Shown: positions 24,604-32,177 of the stretch, piece by piece
Layout: every line of letters begins with the position of its first letter
How positions within the stretch are numbered: the first letter of the stretch is position 1
Source: Flagellimonas_A sp039592695
GTDB lineage: Bacteria; Bacteroidota; Bacteroidia; Flavobacteriales; Flavobacteriaceae
DNA: 64,000 nt
Assembly: GCF_039592695.1 (NCBI RefSeq)
Contig: NZ_JBBUTK010000002.1
Coordinates: 930,001-994,000, forward strand
Direction of reading: 5' to 3'
Position numbers and translations under genes: made by a program
Notes under the pieces: model-generated
What the model saw: the letters and a program-made list of their open reading frames with translations, nothing else
Databases searched by the model: none
What the model was told of the DNA's origin: nothing

Positions 24604-25152
24604 ATGAGTTCTAAAAAAGGAAAAGTACAAGAGCAGATTCAAGAAAAGTTACTGGAAGAACGAAAAATCTTCCTTTGGGGCATGGTTGAAGATAGTTCGG
24701 CAAAACATGTAATCGACCGCCTTCTCTATCTAGATCTGTTGAACAATAAAGAAATACAATTGGTCATCAATAGTCCTGGGGGATATGTCACCTCGGGTTT
24801 TGCGATTTATGATACACTGCAACAGATAAAGAGTCCCGTATCAACGGTATGCTCAGGATTGGCCGCTTCTATGGGTTCCATTCTGCTTTCCGCAGGAAAA
24901 AAAGGAAGAAGGTTTATTCAGCCCCATGCCCGGGTCATGATCCATCAACCCAGTGGTGGTGCCCAAGGTCAGGCATCAAATATTGAAATACAGGCCCGTG
25001 AAATTATCAAGACAAAAGAGTTGGGAGCAAGAATATTGGCTGAAAACTGTGGTCAGGATTATGAAAAGGTCATGAAGGATTTTGATCGCGATTATTGGAT
25101 GGGTGCCGAAGAATCGGTGAAATACGGAATTGTGGATAAAATCTTGAAGTAA
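24604..25152 (+). CDS. clpP: ClpP-family serine protease, solitary (possibly the second ClpP paralogue)
   Basis: A 182-residue caseinolytic protease subunit, a cytoplasmic self-assembling peptidase that degrades proteins fed by a Clp ATPase. I take the ATG at 24604 (MSSKKGKVQEQ), downstream of a good promoter; the frame extends 24 nt upstream without promoter support. The catalytic triad is visible: Ser89 in AASMGS, His114 in MIHQPSGG and Asp163 in DRDYWMG. The INSPGG oxyanion motif is present. There is no trigger factor or clpX gene alongside, unlike the usual tig-clpP-clpX order, and the sequence departs from canonical ClpP at GYVTSGFAIYD and GKKGRRFIQPHA. It may therefore be the extra ClpP known in some Bacteroidota rather than the main one. 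Confidence 0.9.
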   Translation: MSSKKGKVQEQIQEKLLEERKIFLWGMVEDSSAKHVIDRLLYLDLLNNKEIQLVINSPGGYVTSGFAIYDTLQQIKSPVSTVCSGLAASMGSILLSAGKKGRRFIQPHARVMIHQPSGGAQGQASNIEIQAREIIKTKELGARILAENCGQDYEKVMKDFDRDYWMGAEESVKYGIVDKILK

Positions 25153-25172
25153 CGTTCACTTTGACCGGGAAA

Positions 25173-25207
25173 AAAAAGTCCTTCGCATGATATGTGAAGG
25201 ACTTTTT
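25173..25207 (+). terminator. Rho-independent terminator after clpP
   Basis: GTCCTTC (25178-25184) pairs with GAAGGAC (25196-25202); the stem is extended by five A-T pairs and ends in a T run at 25203-25207. Confidence 0.8.
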
Positions 25208-25294
25208 CAATATATATGGACGCCGAAGCGGGATATTCTATTATATATACGACGATTAAACCCTAAAAAGATTACAAGGCTACGTTAAGAAACC

Positions 25295-26827
25295 TTAAAA
25301 TGAATCAGGATTTTCCAGTACCTGTCTCGCTCTTTTCTTCAAAGCCTGCAATTCTTCGGTATCTTTTTTCTCTAAAAGATTGAGCATCATGCCCATACGC
25401 TGGTTGTTTTTGAAGTGTTCTTTTTTCTCATCCAAGAAATTCCAGTAGAGGGCATTGAAGGGGCAGGCCCCTTCGCCTAATTTTTTGGTGTGTGAATACG
25501 AACATTCTTTACAGTAATTGCCCATTTTATTGATGTAATTGGCACTGCTCACATAAGGTTTTGTGGCAACAATGCCGCCATCGGCAAATTGGCTCATGCC
25601 CCTGGTATTGGTAATCTCTACCCATTCGATGGCATCGATATACACCCCCAAATACCATTCATCAACTTGGTCAGGATGTATCTGCGTAAGTAGCGCATAA
25701 TTACCGATGACCATCAATCGCTGTATGTGGTGGGCGTATGCCTCATCCAAGCTTTGGCCAATGGCGTGTTTCAGGCAGTTCATCTTAGTTTTACCCGTCC
25801 AGAAGAAATCGGGTAGGGGGTAGTGGTTGTCCAATTCATTCAGTTTGGCATACTGTGGCATTTCTTTCCAATACACCCCTCGCATATATTCACGCCAGCC
25901 CAGAACTTGGCGTATGAAACCCTCAACCTGCGAAATGTGGATGTTGTTTTTATTCTCATAATAATAATCCAAAACTTTGTCGATAACCTCCTTCGGTGAG
26001 AGCATTTTACTGTTCATGGCGAAAGAGAGCCGTGAGTGGAACAGAAATTTTTCTTCGGTGTGCATCGCATCCTGATAATCACCAAAATGTACCAGAAGTT
26101 CTTTGCAAAAATGGTTGAGCACTGAAAGGCAATCTGAACGCGATGTTGGCCAACTTAAATTTTCGGCAGAAATATTTCCAAAAGTTGTTACTCCAGCCTC
26201 TTCAATTTCTTTCAAGATTTGGGAAACATCTTTTCGAAACCCCCGTTCATGGGGAATTTCAGGCTCACCCGCCCATTTTTTGCGATTGCTCTGGTCAAAG
26301 TTCCATTTTCCGCCCTCGGGCTGGTCGTTGGTGACCATGATACCGTGCTTTTTGCGCATCATGCGGTAAAAGCTTTCCATCAACAACTGTTTTTTGCCCT
26401 TAAAAAAAGCTTCCAGCTCGTCTCTGGTGGTGTAGAAGTGCTCGGTACCAAAGGCTTTCGTTTCAATTTCCAATCCGTCACAAATGGACTTCAGTTGCTC
26501 ATCCAATCGGTATTCATCGGGCAATTGGTATTCAAATTTTTTGGCTTCGATCTCGGCCACATGCTTTTTGATAAGCTCCCCCAATGATTTTTTTGCGTCA
26601 TCATCGGTGATTTTGATGTAGGCGATGTTGTGCCCTTTTTCTGAGAGCTCTTCGGCAAAATTCCGCATGGCGGCAAAAAAAGCGGCCACTTTTTGAACAT
26701 GGTGTTTTACATAATCGGTCTCTTGCCGCATTTCAGCCATGAGGTAAATGATTTTGTCATTTGTGGTTGTGAACCAAGAATGATTATGGTTGAGTTGGTC
26801 ACCAAGAATGAGACGAAGTTTTTTCAT
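25295..26827 (-). CDS. Iron-sulfur bacterial photolyase/cryptochrome (FeS-BCP, PhrB/CryB type)
   Basis: A 510-residue flavoprotein starting at MKKLRLILGDQLNHNHSWF, typical of the deoxyribodipyrimidine-photolyase-related (FeS-BCP) family, whose characterised members repair (6-4) photoproducts and bind FAD plus a ribolumazine antenna. Four Cys in the C-terminal half can ligate a [4Fe-4S] cluster: one in KTKMNCLKHAIGQS and three in NYCKECSYSHTKKLGEGACPF, matching the C-x(n)-C-x2-C-x(n)-C layout of PhrB. The FAD-pocket region YAHHIQRLMVIGNYALL is well conserved, including the AYAHHIQRLMV helix. The ATG overlaps the TAA of the Cry-DASH gene (TAATG), so the two are translationally coupled. A longer reading from 26851 is not needed. 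Confidence 0.93.
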   Translation of the reverse strand: MKKLRLILGDQLNHNHSWFTTTNDKIIYLMAEMRQETDYVKHHVQKVAAFFAAMRNFAEELSEKGHNIAYIKITDDDAKKSLGELIKKHVAEIEAKKFEYQLPDEYRLDEQLKSICDGLEIETKAFGTEHFYTTRDELEAFFKGKKQLLMESFYRMMRKKHGIMVTNDQPEGGKWNFDQSNRKKWAGEPEIPHERGFRKDVSQILKEIEEAGVTTFGNISAENLSWPTSRSDCLSVLNHFCKELLVHFGDYQDAMHTEEKFLFHSRLSFAMNSKMLSPKEVIDKVLDYYYENKNNIHISQVEGFIRQVLGWREYMRGVYWKEMPQYAKLNELDNHYPLPDFFWTGKTKMNCLKHAIGQSLDEAYAHHIQRLMVIGNYALLTQIHPDQVDEWYLGVYIDAIEWVEITNTRGMSQFADGGIVATKPYVSSANYINKMGNYCKECSYSHTKKLGEGACPFNALYWNFLDEKKEHFKNNQRMGMMLNLLEKKDTEELQALKKRARQVLENPDSF

Positions 26828-28134
26828 TAAAAGAGGGTTTGTTGCAACCAAAGGTCTTGATACGTGCCTTTTTTGTCATACATATCGGCCTGTCGCTGAA
26901 TGTTGAACTTTCTGTCTCTGGGGTCGTTGCCCACGCCGCTGTTGTACATCCAGTTGCCCCAATTGCTGTGTACATCGTAATCAATGAGCATACTCTCAAA
27001 ATAAGCGGCCCCGACACGCCAGTCTTGTTCCAAGTGCTTGGCCCAATAGCTGGCCACATTCTGGCGCCCCCGATTGCTCATCCAACCCGTTTGGCCAATT
27101 TCTACCATATTGGCATTGACAAAAGGTTCTTTGGTCGTGCCTGAAATCCATTTTTGTTTGGCGCTATCCTCATCTTTCCAATGATATTCTTTGTTCAGAA
27201 TTCCACTTTGCCAGAAGATTTTGTCACCGTGTTTGAGTGAAACATATTTAAAATAATCACGCCAAATCAGTTCAAAGATGAGCCAGTAGGTGCTGTCGTT
27301 CTTTTGCACCTCTTTTTCAAATTGTTTGACTTCCCAATAGACAGTTCGGGGTGAAATGCTTCCGTTGGCCAACCAGGCCGATAGTTTTGAGCTGTAGTCT
27401 TTGCCGATGAGTCCATTTCGTGTTTTCTTGTAAGAGGCGATTTTTTTGGTCTCCCAGATATAATCTTGCAATCGGTTTTGGGCTGCATCCTCTCCACCAG
27501 AAAAAGGAAAAGCGGTACGTTCATCCCTCTCAACATCTTCAAGCCCCAATTGCTCAAGCGAAGGAATTTCAGTGCCGTTTTCTACTTTGTTTTCTTTGGC
27601 AAAGGGAGGAATCTCTGAAACCACAGGCCTGACCTTACATTGTTTTTCGCATTTTCTTCGGAATTGGGTAAAGACATCAGGAATATTTTCAAATGATGGG
27701 TATGGAATATCTTCGGGATGAAATAGAAACTGGTCGTCGGTTTCTTCAAAAGTGACGGCATTGCTAACGGTAGCTTTTACAGCATCATTTACAGCATCAA
27801 TAATCTTGCGCTCATCGCGAGTCCATTCCTGTTGCAAAAAAATAGTGTCGATTTGATACGTTTTTACAATCTCAGGAAGCACATTTTCTGGCCTGTCGTG
27901 AAAGACCAATAGTGTGATGTTGTGCTTTTCAAGGTTCTTTCGTAGATTGTGGACACTTTCAATCAAGAATTTGGCACGGAATTTTTCCGTTCTTTTGAAT
28001 CCGAATGGTCCCGTTTCAAAAAAACGGGGATCAAAGCAGTACACCGCTATGACCTTCTTGCCTTCACAGGCTTTTTTTACGGTCTCACAATCGCTGATTC
28101 GTAGATCGTTATTGAACCAAATAAGACTGTTCAT
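26827..28134 (-). CDS. Cryptochrome DASH
   Basis: A 435-residue member of the photolyase/cryptochrome family. I start at the ATG 28134 (MNSLIWFNNDLRISD); an in-frame TTG two codons earlier exists. The N-terminal alpha/beta antenna domain (~1-130) has VIAVYCFDPRFF and the C-terminal FAD domain has PFVNANMVEIGQTGWMSNRG, SYWAKHLEQDWRVGAAYFES and DYDVHSNWGNWMYNSGVGND, all diagnostic of Cry-DASH rather than class I photolyase. Cry-DASH proteins repair cyclobutane dimers mainly in single-stranded DNA and may also signal. It lies between DUF2256 and the FeS photolyase on one strand. 75 nt separate it from DUF2256, containing a short AAGTTCAAATTCAAA repeat also found at 42.0 kb. Confidence 0.95.
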   Translation of the reverse strand: MNSLIWFNNDLRISDCETVKKACEGKKVIAVYCFDPRFFETGPFGFKRTEKFRAKFLIESVHNLRKNLEKHNITLLVFHDRPENVLPEIVKTYQIDTIFLQQEWTRDERKIIDAVNDAVKATVSNAVTFEETDDQFLFHPEDIPYPSFENIPDVFTQFRRKCEKQCKVRPVVSEIPPFAKENKVENGTEIPSLEQLGLEDVERDERTAFPFSGGEDAAQNRLQDYIWETKKIASYKKTRNGLIGKDYSSKLSAWLANGSISPRTVYWEVKQFEKEVQKNDSTYWLIFELIWRDYFKYVSLKHGDKIFWQSGILNKEYHWKDEDSAKQKWISGTTKEPFVNANMVEIGQTGWMSNRGRQNVASYWAKHLEQDWRVGAAYFESMLIDYDVHSNWGNWMYNSGVGNDPRDRKFNIQRQADMYDKKGTYQDLWLQQTLF

Positions 28135-28215
28135 GGACAAAGTTCAAATTCAAATATCAAGTTCAGGCTCAAAAATCGCTTATTTTTGTGCACACTCGTA
28201 CAAGTAGCGGAATGG

Positions 28216-28368
28216 TTAAACTTCATGGTTTGCCAACTTGTTTCGTCTGCACTTTTCACTGCAATATGTGACGTTTTCCCAATCTTTTTTCCATTTTGCG
28301 CGCCAAGAAAAAGGCCGTTCACAGACCGGGCAAATTTTCGAGGGAAGTGTCAATTTGTGATGCGTCAT
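28216..28368 (-). CDS. DUF2256 small zinc-ribbon-like protein associated with photolyases
   Basis: A 50-residue protein starting at MTHHKLTLPSKICPVCERP. It has two Cys pairs, CPVC and CSEKC, separated by FSWRAKWKKDWENVTY, which is the DUF2256 signature and suggests one bound zinc. DUF2256 genes are often found beside cryptochrome/photolyase genes, as here, where it heads the DUF2256 - Cry-DASH - FeS photolyase order. Biochemical role is unknown; a DNA- or protein-binding accessory is plausible. The frame continues 33 nt upstream to another start, but the family begins at the chosen ATG. Confidence 0.88.
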   Translation of the reverse strand: MTHHKLTLPSKICPVCERPFSWRAKWKKDWENVTYCSEKCRRNKLANHEV

Positions 28369-28397
28369 AATGTTTAATAAAATTATCAAAAAATTAA

Positions 28398-28461
28398 ACA
28401 AATACTGTTCTAAGCATGGATGTTTTTGCTACAAATACTATCGTGAATGCTTTTTGCTACA
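28398..28461. repeat. Interleaved short direct repeats in the photolyase/KMO divergent region
   Basis: ACAAATACTRT occurs at 28398-28408 and 28431-28441 (33 nt apart). TTTTTGCTACA occurs at 28423-28433 and 28451-28461 (28 nt apart); the second copy overlaps the KMO -7 box. They could be operator half-sites. Confidence 0.5.
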
Positions 28462-28465
28462 TTTG
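28458..28465 (+). promoter_or_regulatory. -7 box (TACATTTG) 5 nt before the KMO start codon
   Basis: TACATTTG matches TAnnTTTG exactly, followed by five C and the ATG at 28471. It predicts a leaderless or near-leaderless mRNA. No clear -33 box at the usual distance. Confidence 0.55.
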
Positions 28466-28470
28466 CCCCC

Positions 28471-29814
28471 ATGCCTCAAACTGAAAAAAATATTGCTATA
28501 GTCGGTTCAGGGTTGGTAGGTTCCCTTTTGGCCATTTATTTGCGAAGGGCAGGTCATCAGGTAACGGTCTTTGACCGCAGACCCGACATACGAACTATAG
28601 AGTTTTCGGGTCGTTCCATCAATTTGGCGATGAGTAACCGTGGTTGGCGGTCACTTGAACAGGTCGGCATTGCCGATGAGATCAAAAAAATAGCCATTCC
28701 CCTTGATAAAAGGGCCATGCATGTGAATGGCAAGCAGGTCTATTATCAAAACTACGGAAAAGAAGGGGAGGCCATTTGGTCCATTTCGAGAGGTGTGCTC
28801 AACCGTAGGATGATTGATTTGGCAGAGGAAAAAGGCACGGATTTCAGATTTAACGAAAAGGTTTGGGATGTCAATCTGCCTGAAGCCAAGATTTATACTG
28901 GTGAGACCGAGAAAAGTGCGTGGAAAGAATATCAATTTGATTTGATTTTTGGATGCGATGGGGCGTTCTCGCGGGTACGGCATAAGATGCAGCGGCGCAG
29001 CCGTTTTGATTACTCACAGCAGTTCATTGATGTCGGTTACAAAGAATTGACGATTCCACCCAACGATGACGGGTCCCATAAAATGGATAAGAACTCTTTT
29101 CATATTTGGCCCAGGGGAAATTTTATGCTGATTGCAATGCCCAATATTGATGGCAGCTTTACCTGTACCTTGTTTTTGCCTTTTGAGGGCGAGGTCTCGT
29201 TTGAGAGCATCACCACCAAAGAGGAGGCAAAACGGTTTTTCAAAACCTATTTTCCGAATGTGCGGAAAGAAATTGAGAATCTGACCAAAGATTTTTTTAA
29301 AAATCCTACCAGTGCCATGGTCACCATCAAATGCTATCCGTGGACGTATTGGGACAAAATCGCTCTGGTGGGCGATTCAGCACATGCCATCGTTCCTTTT
29401 TACGGCCAGGGTATGAATGCCGGTTTTGAGGATATTTATGCGCTTAATCAATTGATGAAAAAATATGGTGACGATTGGGAAAGGATTTTCGAAACGTATC
29501 AAGACCAAAGAAAACCCAATGGCGATGCCATCGCAGAATTGAGCTATCGCAATTTTGTAGAGATGAGCAGTAAGACCGCCGACCCCAAATTTTTGTTGCA
29601 GAAAAAAATTGAGAAATGGTTCTCACTGAAACATCCTGAGAAGTGGATTCCAGTCTACAGTAGGGTAACCTTCTCTGAAAGCCCCTATGCCGAGGCATTG
29701 GCCATTGGTGATGCGCAAGAGGCCATCATGAAAAAAGTTATGGCGATGCCCGATATTGAAGAAAAATGGAACTCGCCCGAAGTCGAGCAAAAAATCCTGG
29801 AATTATTATCCTGA
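28471..29814 (+). CDS. kmo: Kynurenine 3-monooxygenase
   Basis: A 447-residue FAD-dependent aromatic hydroxylase that converts L-kynurenine to 3-hydroxykynurenine with NADPH and O2. The ATG at 28471 gives MPQTEKNIAIVGSGLVGSLL, with the GxGxxG dinucleotide motif directly after the start; the longer reading begins upstream of the promoter. Other family signatures: GRSINLAMSNRGWRSLEQVG, the FGCDGAFSRVRHKM segment, and VGDSAHAIVPFYGQGMNAGFED with the flavin-binding Asp. The C-terminus is amphipathic but lacks the membrane anchor of the mammalian enzyme. Together with kynureninase at 11.4 kb this gives two consecutive steps of the kynurenine pathway. Its stop is 1 nt from the convergent DUF4174 gene. 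Confidence 0.96.
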   Translation: MPQTEKNIAIVGSGLVGSLLAIYLRRAGHQVTVFDRRPDIRTIEFSGRSINLAMSNRGWRSLEQVGIADEIKKIAIPLDKRAMHVNGKQVYYQNYGKEGEAIWSISRGVLNRRMIDLAEEKGTDFRFNEKVWDVNLPEAKIYTGETEKSAWKEYQFDLIFGCDGAFSRVRHKMQRRSRFDYSQQFIDVGYKELTIPPNDDGSHKMDKNSFHIWPRGNFMLIAMPNIDGSFTCTLFLPFEGEVSFESITTKEEAKRFFKTYFPNVRKEIENLTKDFFKNPTSAMVTIKCYPWTYWDKIALVGDSAHAIVPFYGQGMNAGFEDIYALNQLMKKYGDDWERIFETYQDQRKPNGDAIAELSYRNFVEMSSKTADPKFLLQKKIEKWFSLKHPEKWIPVYSRVTFSESPYAEALAIGDAQEAIMKKVMAMPDIEEKWNSPEVEQKILELLS

Positions 29815-29815
29815 C

Positions 29816-30187
29816 CTAACCTTTCTTACGTCGCATTTCTACTTTTCTCATTGGCATGGAATCAATCAGGGAAAACAGGATTTTAGGGTCGACCAAAAAC
29901 TCTTCTGAAAATTTTACCGTACCATCTTTACCGATTAAAACAACTCCCTCAAAACCTGGCTTCAGAGAAAGTTTGGATTTTAGATTCTCTTCTGCGTTCA
30001 TAATCAGCATATCACGTTCTACGATTGCTGAATGTTCGTCTTTGAATAGTTTCTGTTGTTTTTTGAAGGTTTCTGAGGATGCCTTTCCGAACAAAAGCAC
30101 GATACGGTTTTTCCATTGGTAGCTTTTCAAGTTTTGGGCGCTCATAAGGGAGGTCATAAACAACAGCAGTATGATGATGATCCGCAT
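29816..30187 (-). CDS. DUF4174-domain exported protein
   Basis: A 123-residue protein beginning at the ATG 30187 with a signal peptide (IIIILLLFMTSLMSAQ). The rest matches the DUF4174 family: YQWKNRIVLLFGK near the N-terminus, a RDMLIMNAEENL strand, and GVVLIGKDGTVK with a thioredoxin-like look but no CxxC. A longer frame from 30415 runs antisense-free through the end of the upstream gene and has no family match. Likely periplasmic; function unknown. A terminator for the upstream gene lies directly before its start, so it probably has its own promoter or is expressed by read-through. Confidence 0.8.
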   Translation of the reverse strand: MRIIIILLLFMTSLMSAQNLKSYQWKNRIVLLFGKASSETFKKQQKLFKDEHSAIVERDMLIMNAEENLKSKLSLKPGFEGVVLIGKDGTVKFSEEFLVDPKILFSLIDSMPMRKVEMRRKKG

Positions 30188-30195
30188 TGATATAA

Positions 30196-30230
30196 AATAA
30201 AAAACCATCCCAAAATTAAGGGATGGTTTC
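30196..30230 (-). terminator. Terminator downstream of the zinc-ribbon-family gene
   Basis: AAACCATCCC (30202-30211) pairs with GGGATGGTTT (30220-30229) around an 8-nt loop. On the minus strand the stem is followed by a T-rich run. Confidence 0.8.
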
Positions 30231-30251
30231 AAGAATGTTCTCGGCCAGATC

Positions 30252-31031
30252 TCAAATTTTTGAGAACATGGTCTCCATTTTTTGCTGTTCTTCTTCAGCG
30301 AGTACAGGGTCGACCAAAATTCGTCCGCTGTGCTCATCGGTAATGATTTTTTTACGTGAGGCGATTTCAACCTGCACCTGAGGCGGTATCGTGAAGAACG
30401 ATCCACCGGAAGCACCTCGCTCTACGGGTACCACTGCAAGACCATTTTTTACGTTGTGGCGAATTCGCTTGTAGGCCTTTACCAAACGCTCTTCGATTTT
30501 ATCTTCGAATTCTTCTGATTTTTTTAGAAGTGCTTTTTCTTCCTTTTCAGTTTCAGCCATAATGGCTTCCAACTCACTTTTTTTATGCTTTAAATGCTCT
30601 TCTCTTTCTGAGAGCTTTTCTTTGGTCTCAGCGATGACCTCTTTTTTCTGATCGATCTGTGCCTTGAACTCTTTAATGTGCTTTTCGGCAAGTTGAATTT
30701 CAAGCTCTTGAAATTCAACTTCTTTGCTCAATGAATTGAATTCGCGGTTGTTTCTGACGTTTTTTTGCTGGTCAGCGTATTTTTTGATTAGAGTCTTAGA
30801 CTCTTCAATCATGTTCTTTTTTGCAGAAATCTCGTAGTTGATGGTCTCAACATCAGATTTCAGCTTTTCAATTCTAGTTTTAAGACCCAAAACCTCGTCA
30901 TCTAGGTCTTCAACTTCTAATGGAAGTTCTCCACGAACGCTCCGAATTTCATCGACCCTTGAATCTATCAATTGCAAATCGTACAACGCTCTTAGTTTTT
31001 CTTCGACCGTCGTTTCCTTTTTTGCTGCCAT
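30252..31031 (-). CDS. Coiled-coil protein of the C4 zinc-ribbon (DUF164/CdsZ-like) family lacking the zinc cysteines
   Basis: A 259-residue cytoplasmic protein. Residues ~10-190 form a long charged coiled coil (e.g. KNVRNNREFNSLSKEVEFQELEIQLAEKHI, cited here as the family's conserved centre around residue 95). The C-terminal domain matches the zf-RING_7/C4 zinc-ribbon end, with NGLAVVPVERG, FFTIPPQVQVEIASRKKII and GRILVDP. In the usual family the two knuckles are CGGC and CxxC; here they read SGGS and DEHS, so all four zinc ligands are replaced. The fold may persist without metal. The gene lies 3 nt after Nif3, a widely conserved neighbour pair. Its role, perhaps nucleic-acid or chaperone related, is not established. 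Confidence 0.85.
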   Translation of the reverse strand: MAAKKETTVEEKLRALYDLQLIDSRVDEIRSVRGELPLEVEDLDDEVLGLKTRIEKLKSDVETINYEISAKKNMIEESKTLIKKYADQQKNVRNNREFNSLSKEVEFQELEIQLAEKHIKEFKAQIDQKKEVIAETKEKLSEREEHLKHKKSELEAIMAETEKEEKALLKKSEEFEDKIEERLVKAYKRIRHNVKNGLAVVPVERGASGGSFFTIPPQVQVEIASRKKIITDEHSGRILVDPVLAEEEQQKMETMFSKI

Positions 31032-31034
31032 ATA

Positions 31035-32129
31035 TTAAAAATACTTGATGGGATTAGTAATGCTTTCCGATAAAGCGATTGCAAAATTAGGAATTTTTTC
31101 CGTAAGAAAATCGACCAACAGATTTTTTGTAAACTGCTCAGTTTCATAATGGCCAATGTCACAGATGACGATTTTGCCCTCAGCTTCATAGAATTCGTGG
31201 TATTTGATGTCAGCGGTAATCAAAACATCGGCTCCCTTTTGCTTTGCAATAGGTATTGCAAAAGCACCGCTGCCGCCCAACACGGCCACTTTTTTGACCT
31301 TTTTACCCAATAACTGCGAGTGACGGATTACGGATGCGTTCATCTTTTCTTTGAGCATTGAAAAGAACTCGGTCTCATCCATCTCTTTTTCAATTTCGCC
31401 AACCATGCCCATGCCTATATTTTGGTTTGTATTGTCAAGGGTAATCACTTCATAGGCAACTTCTTCGTAAGGGTGGTTTTTAAACAGAGCGTTCAGAACA
31501 TCTATTTCCTTGGCAGAGTCAAAGGTGACGTTGATTTGGGTTTCTTCCTCGAAATGGGTTTTTCCTATCTCACCCAAGGTGGGATTTGAATTTTCACCCG
31601 CCATAAAACTTCCCGTTCCATCCGAGGAAAAACTGCAATTACTGTAGTTTCCAATAGTTCCCGCACCTGCTTGAAAGAGTGACTCTTTGAGTTCATCAGC
31701 ATTTTTTTTGGGCACGTAGGTGGTCAACTTTTTTATGGTCTGCGCTTTCGGAATCAGAATTTTGGGTGAAAACACCCCCAAAACCTCACATATTTTGGCA
31801 TTTACACCAATAATGGAATTATCGAGCGCTGTATGCATGCTGTAAATGGCAATCTTATTCGCCAATGCCTTCATCACGACACGTTCAACGTATGTCTTGC
31901 CGGTCAATTTTTTTAATCCCGTGAAAATTATGGGGTGAAAACTAACGATAAGGTTTAGTTTTTTGTCAATGGCCTCATCAACTACATTTTCCAAAGTATC
32001 TAAAGTGACCAGAATACCTGAGACCTGTTGATCTGGGTCGCCCACCAAAAGCCCCACATTGTCAAAATCTTCAGCATAAAGTAACGGCGCAAGTTCTTCT
32101 AAGTGTCTGGTGATTTCACGTACGGTCAT
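31035..32129 (-). CDS. Nif3-like dinuclear metal center hexameric protein (GTP cyclohydrolase 1 type 2/NIF3 family)
   Basis: A 364-residue protein of the long Nif3 form with a central PII/CutA-like insertion (~130-240). The N-terminus VREITRHLEELAPLLYAEDFDNVGLLVGDP is the family start, and metal-ligand His/Asp motifs include SFHPIIFTGLKKL (first half) and GHYETEQF near the C-terminus. The family forms a toroidal hexamer with a di-metal site; the physiological substrate remains uncertain, so I avoid naming a reaction. The ATG lies 48 nt from the divergent lpxK start. The downstream zinc-ribbon-family gene follows after 3 nt, the common arrangement in Bacteroidota. Confidence 0.93.
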   Translation of the reverse strand: MTVREITRHLEELAPLLYAEDFDNVGLLVGDPDQQVSGILVTLDTLENVVDEAIDKKLNLIVSFHPIIFTGLKKLTGKTYVERVVMKALANKIAIYSMHTALDNSIIGVNAKICEVLGVFSPKILIPKAQTIKKLTTYVPKKNADELKESLFQAGAGTIGNYSNCSFSSDGTGSFMAGENSNPTLGEIGKTHFEEETQINVTFDSAKEIDVLNALFKNHPYEEVAYEVITLDNTNQNIGMGMVGEIEKEMDETEFFSMLKEKMNASVIRHSQLLGKKVKKVAVLGGSGAFAIPIAKQKGADVLITADIKYHEFYEAEGKIVICDIGHYETEQFTKNLLVDFLTEKIPNFAIALSESITNPIKYF

Positions 32130-32164
32130 GTTGCGGATTTAAAACGTTTAAAGATAAAATATTA

Positions 32165-32172
32165 TAATTTCG
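32165..32172 (+). promoter_or_regulatory. Near-consensus -7 box (TAATTTCG) 5 nt before the lpxK start
   Basis: TAATTTCG differs from TAnnTTTG at one position and is followed by CCCAA and the ATG at 32178, again a leaderless-type geometry. Confidence 0.4.
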
Positions 32173-32177
32173 CCCAA

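Noticed and set aside
26219..26587. A 122-codon plus-strand frame opposite the FeS photolyase gene.
   Set aside because: It is antisense to a well-supported gene and has no recognisable features.
28190..28260. A tRNA-like stretch (GTAGCGGAATGGTTAAAC) resembling a leucine tRNA D-arm.
   Set aside because: No acceptor stem, anticodon loop or T-arm can be formed around it, and it is the antisense of the DUF2256 C-terminal codons.
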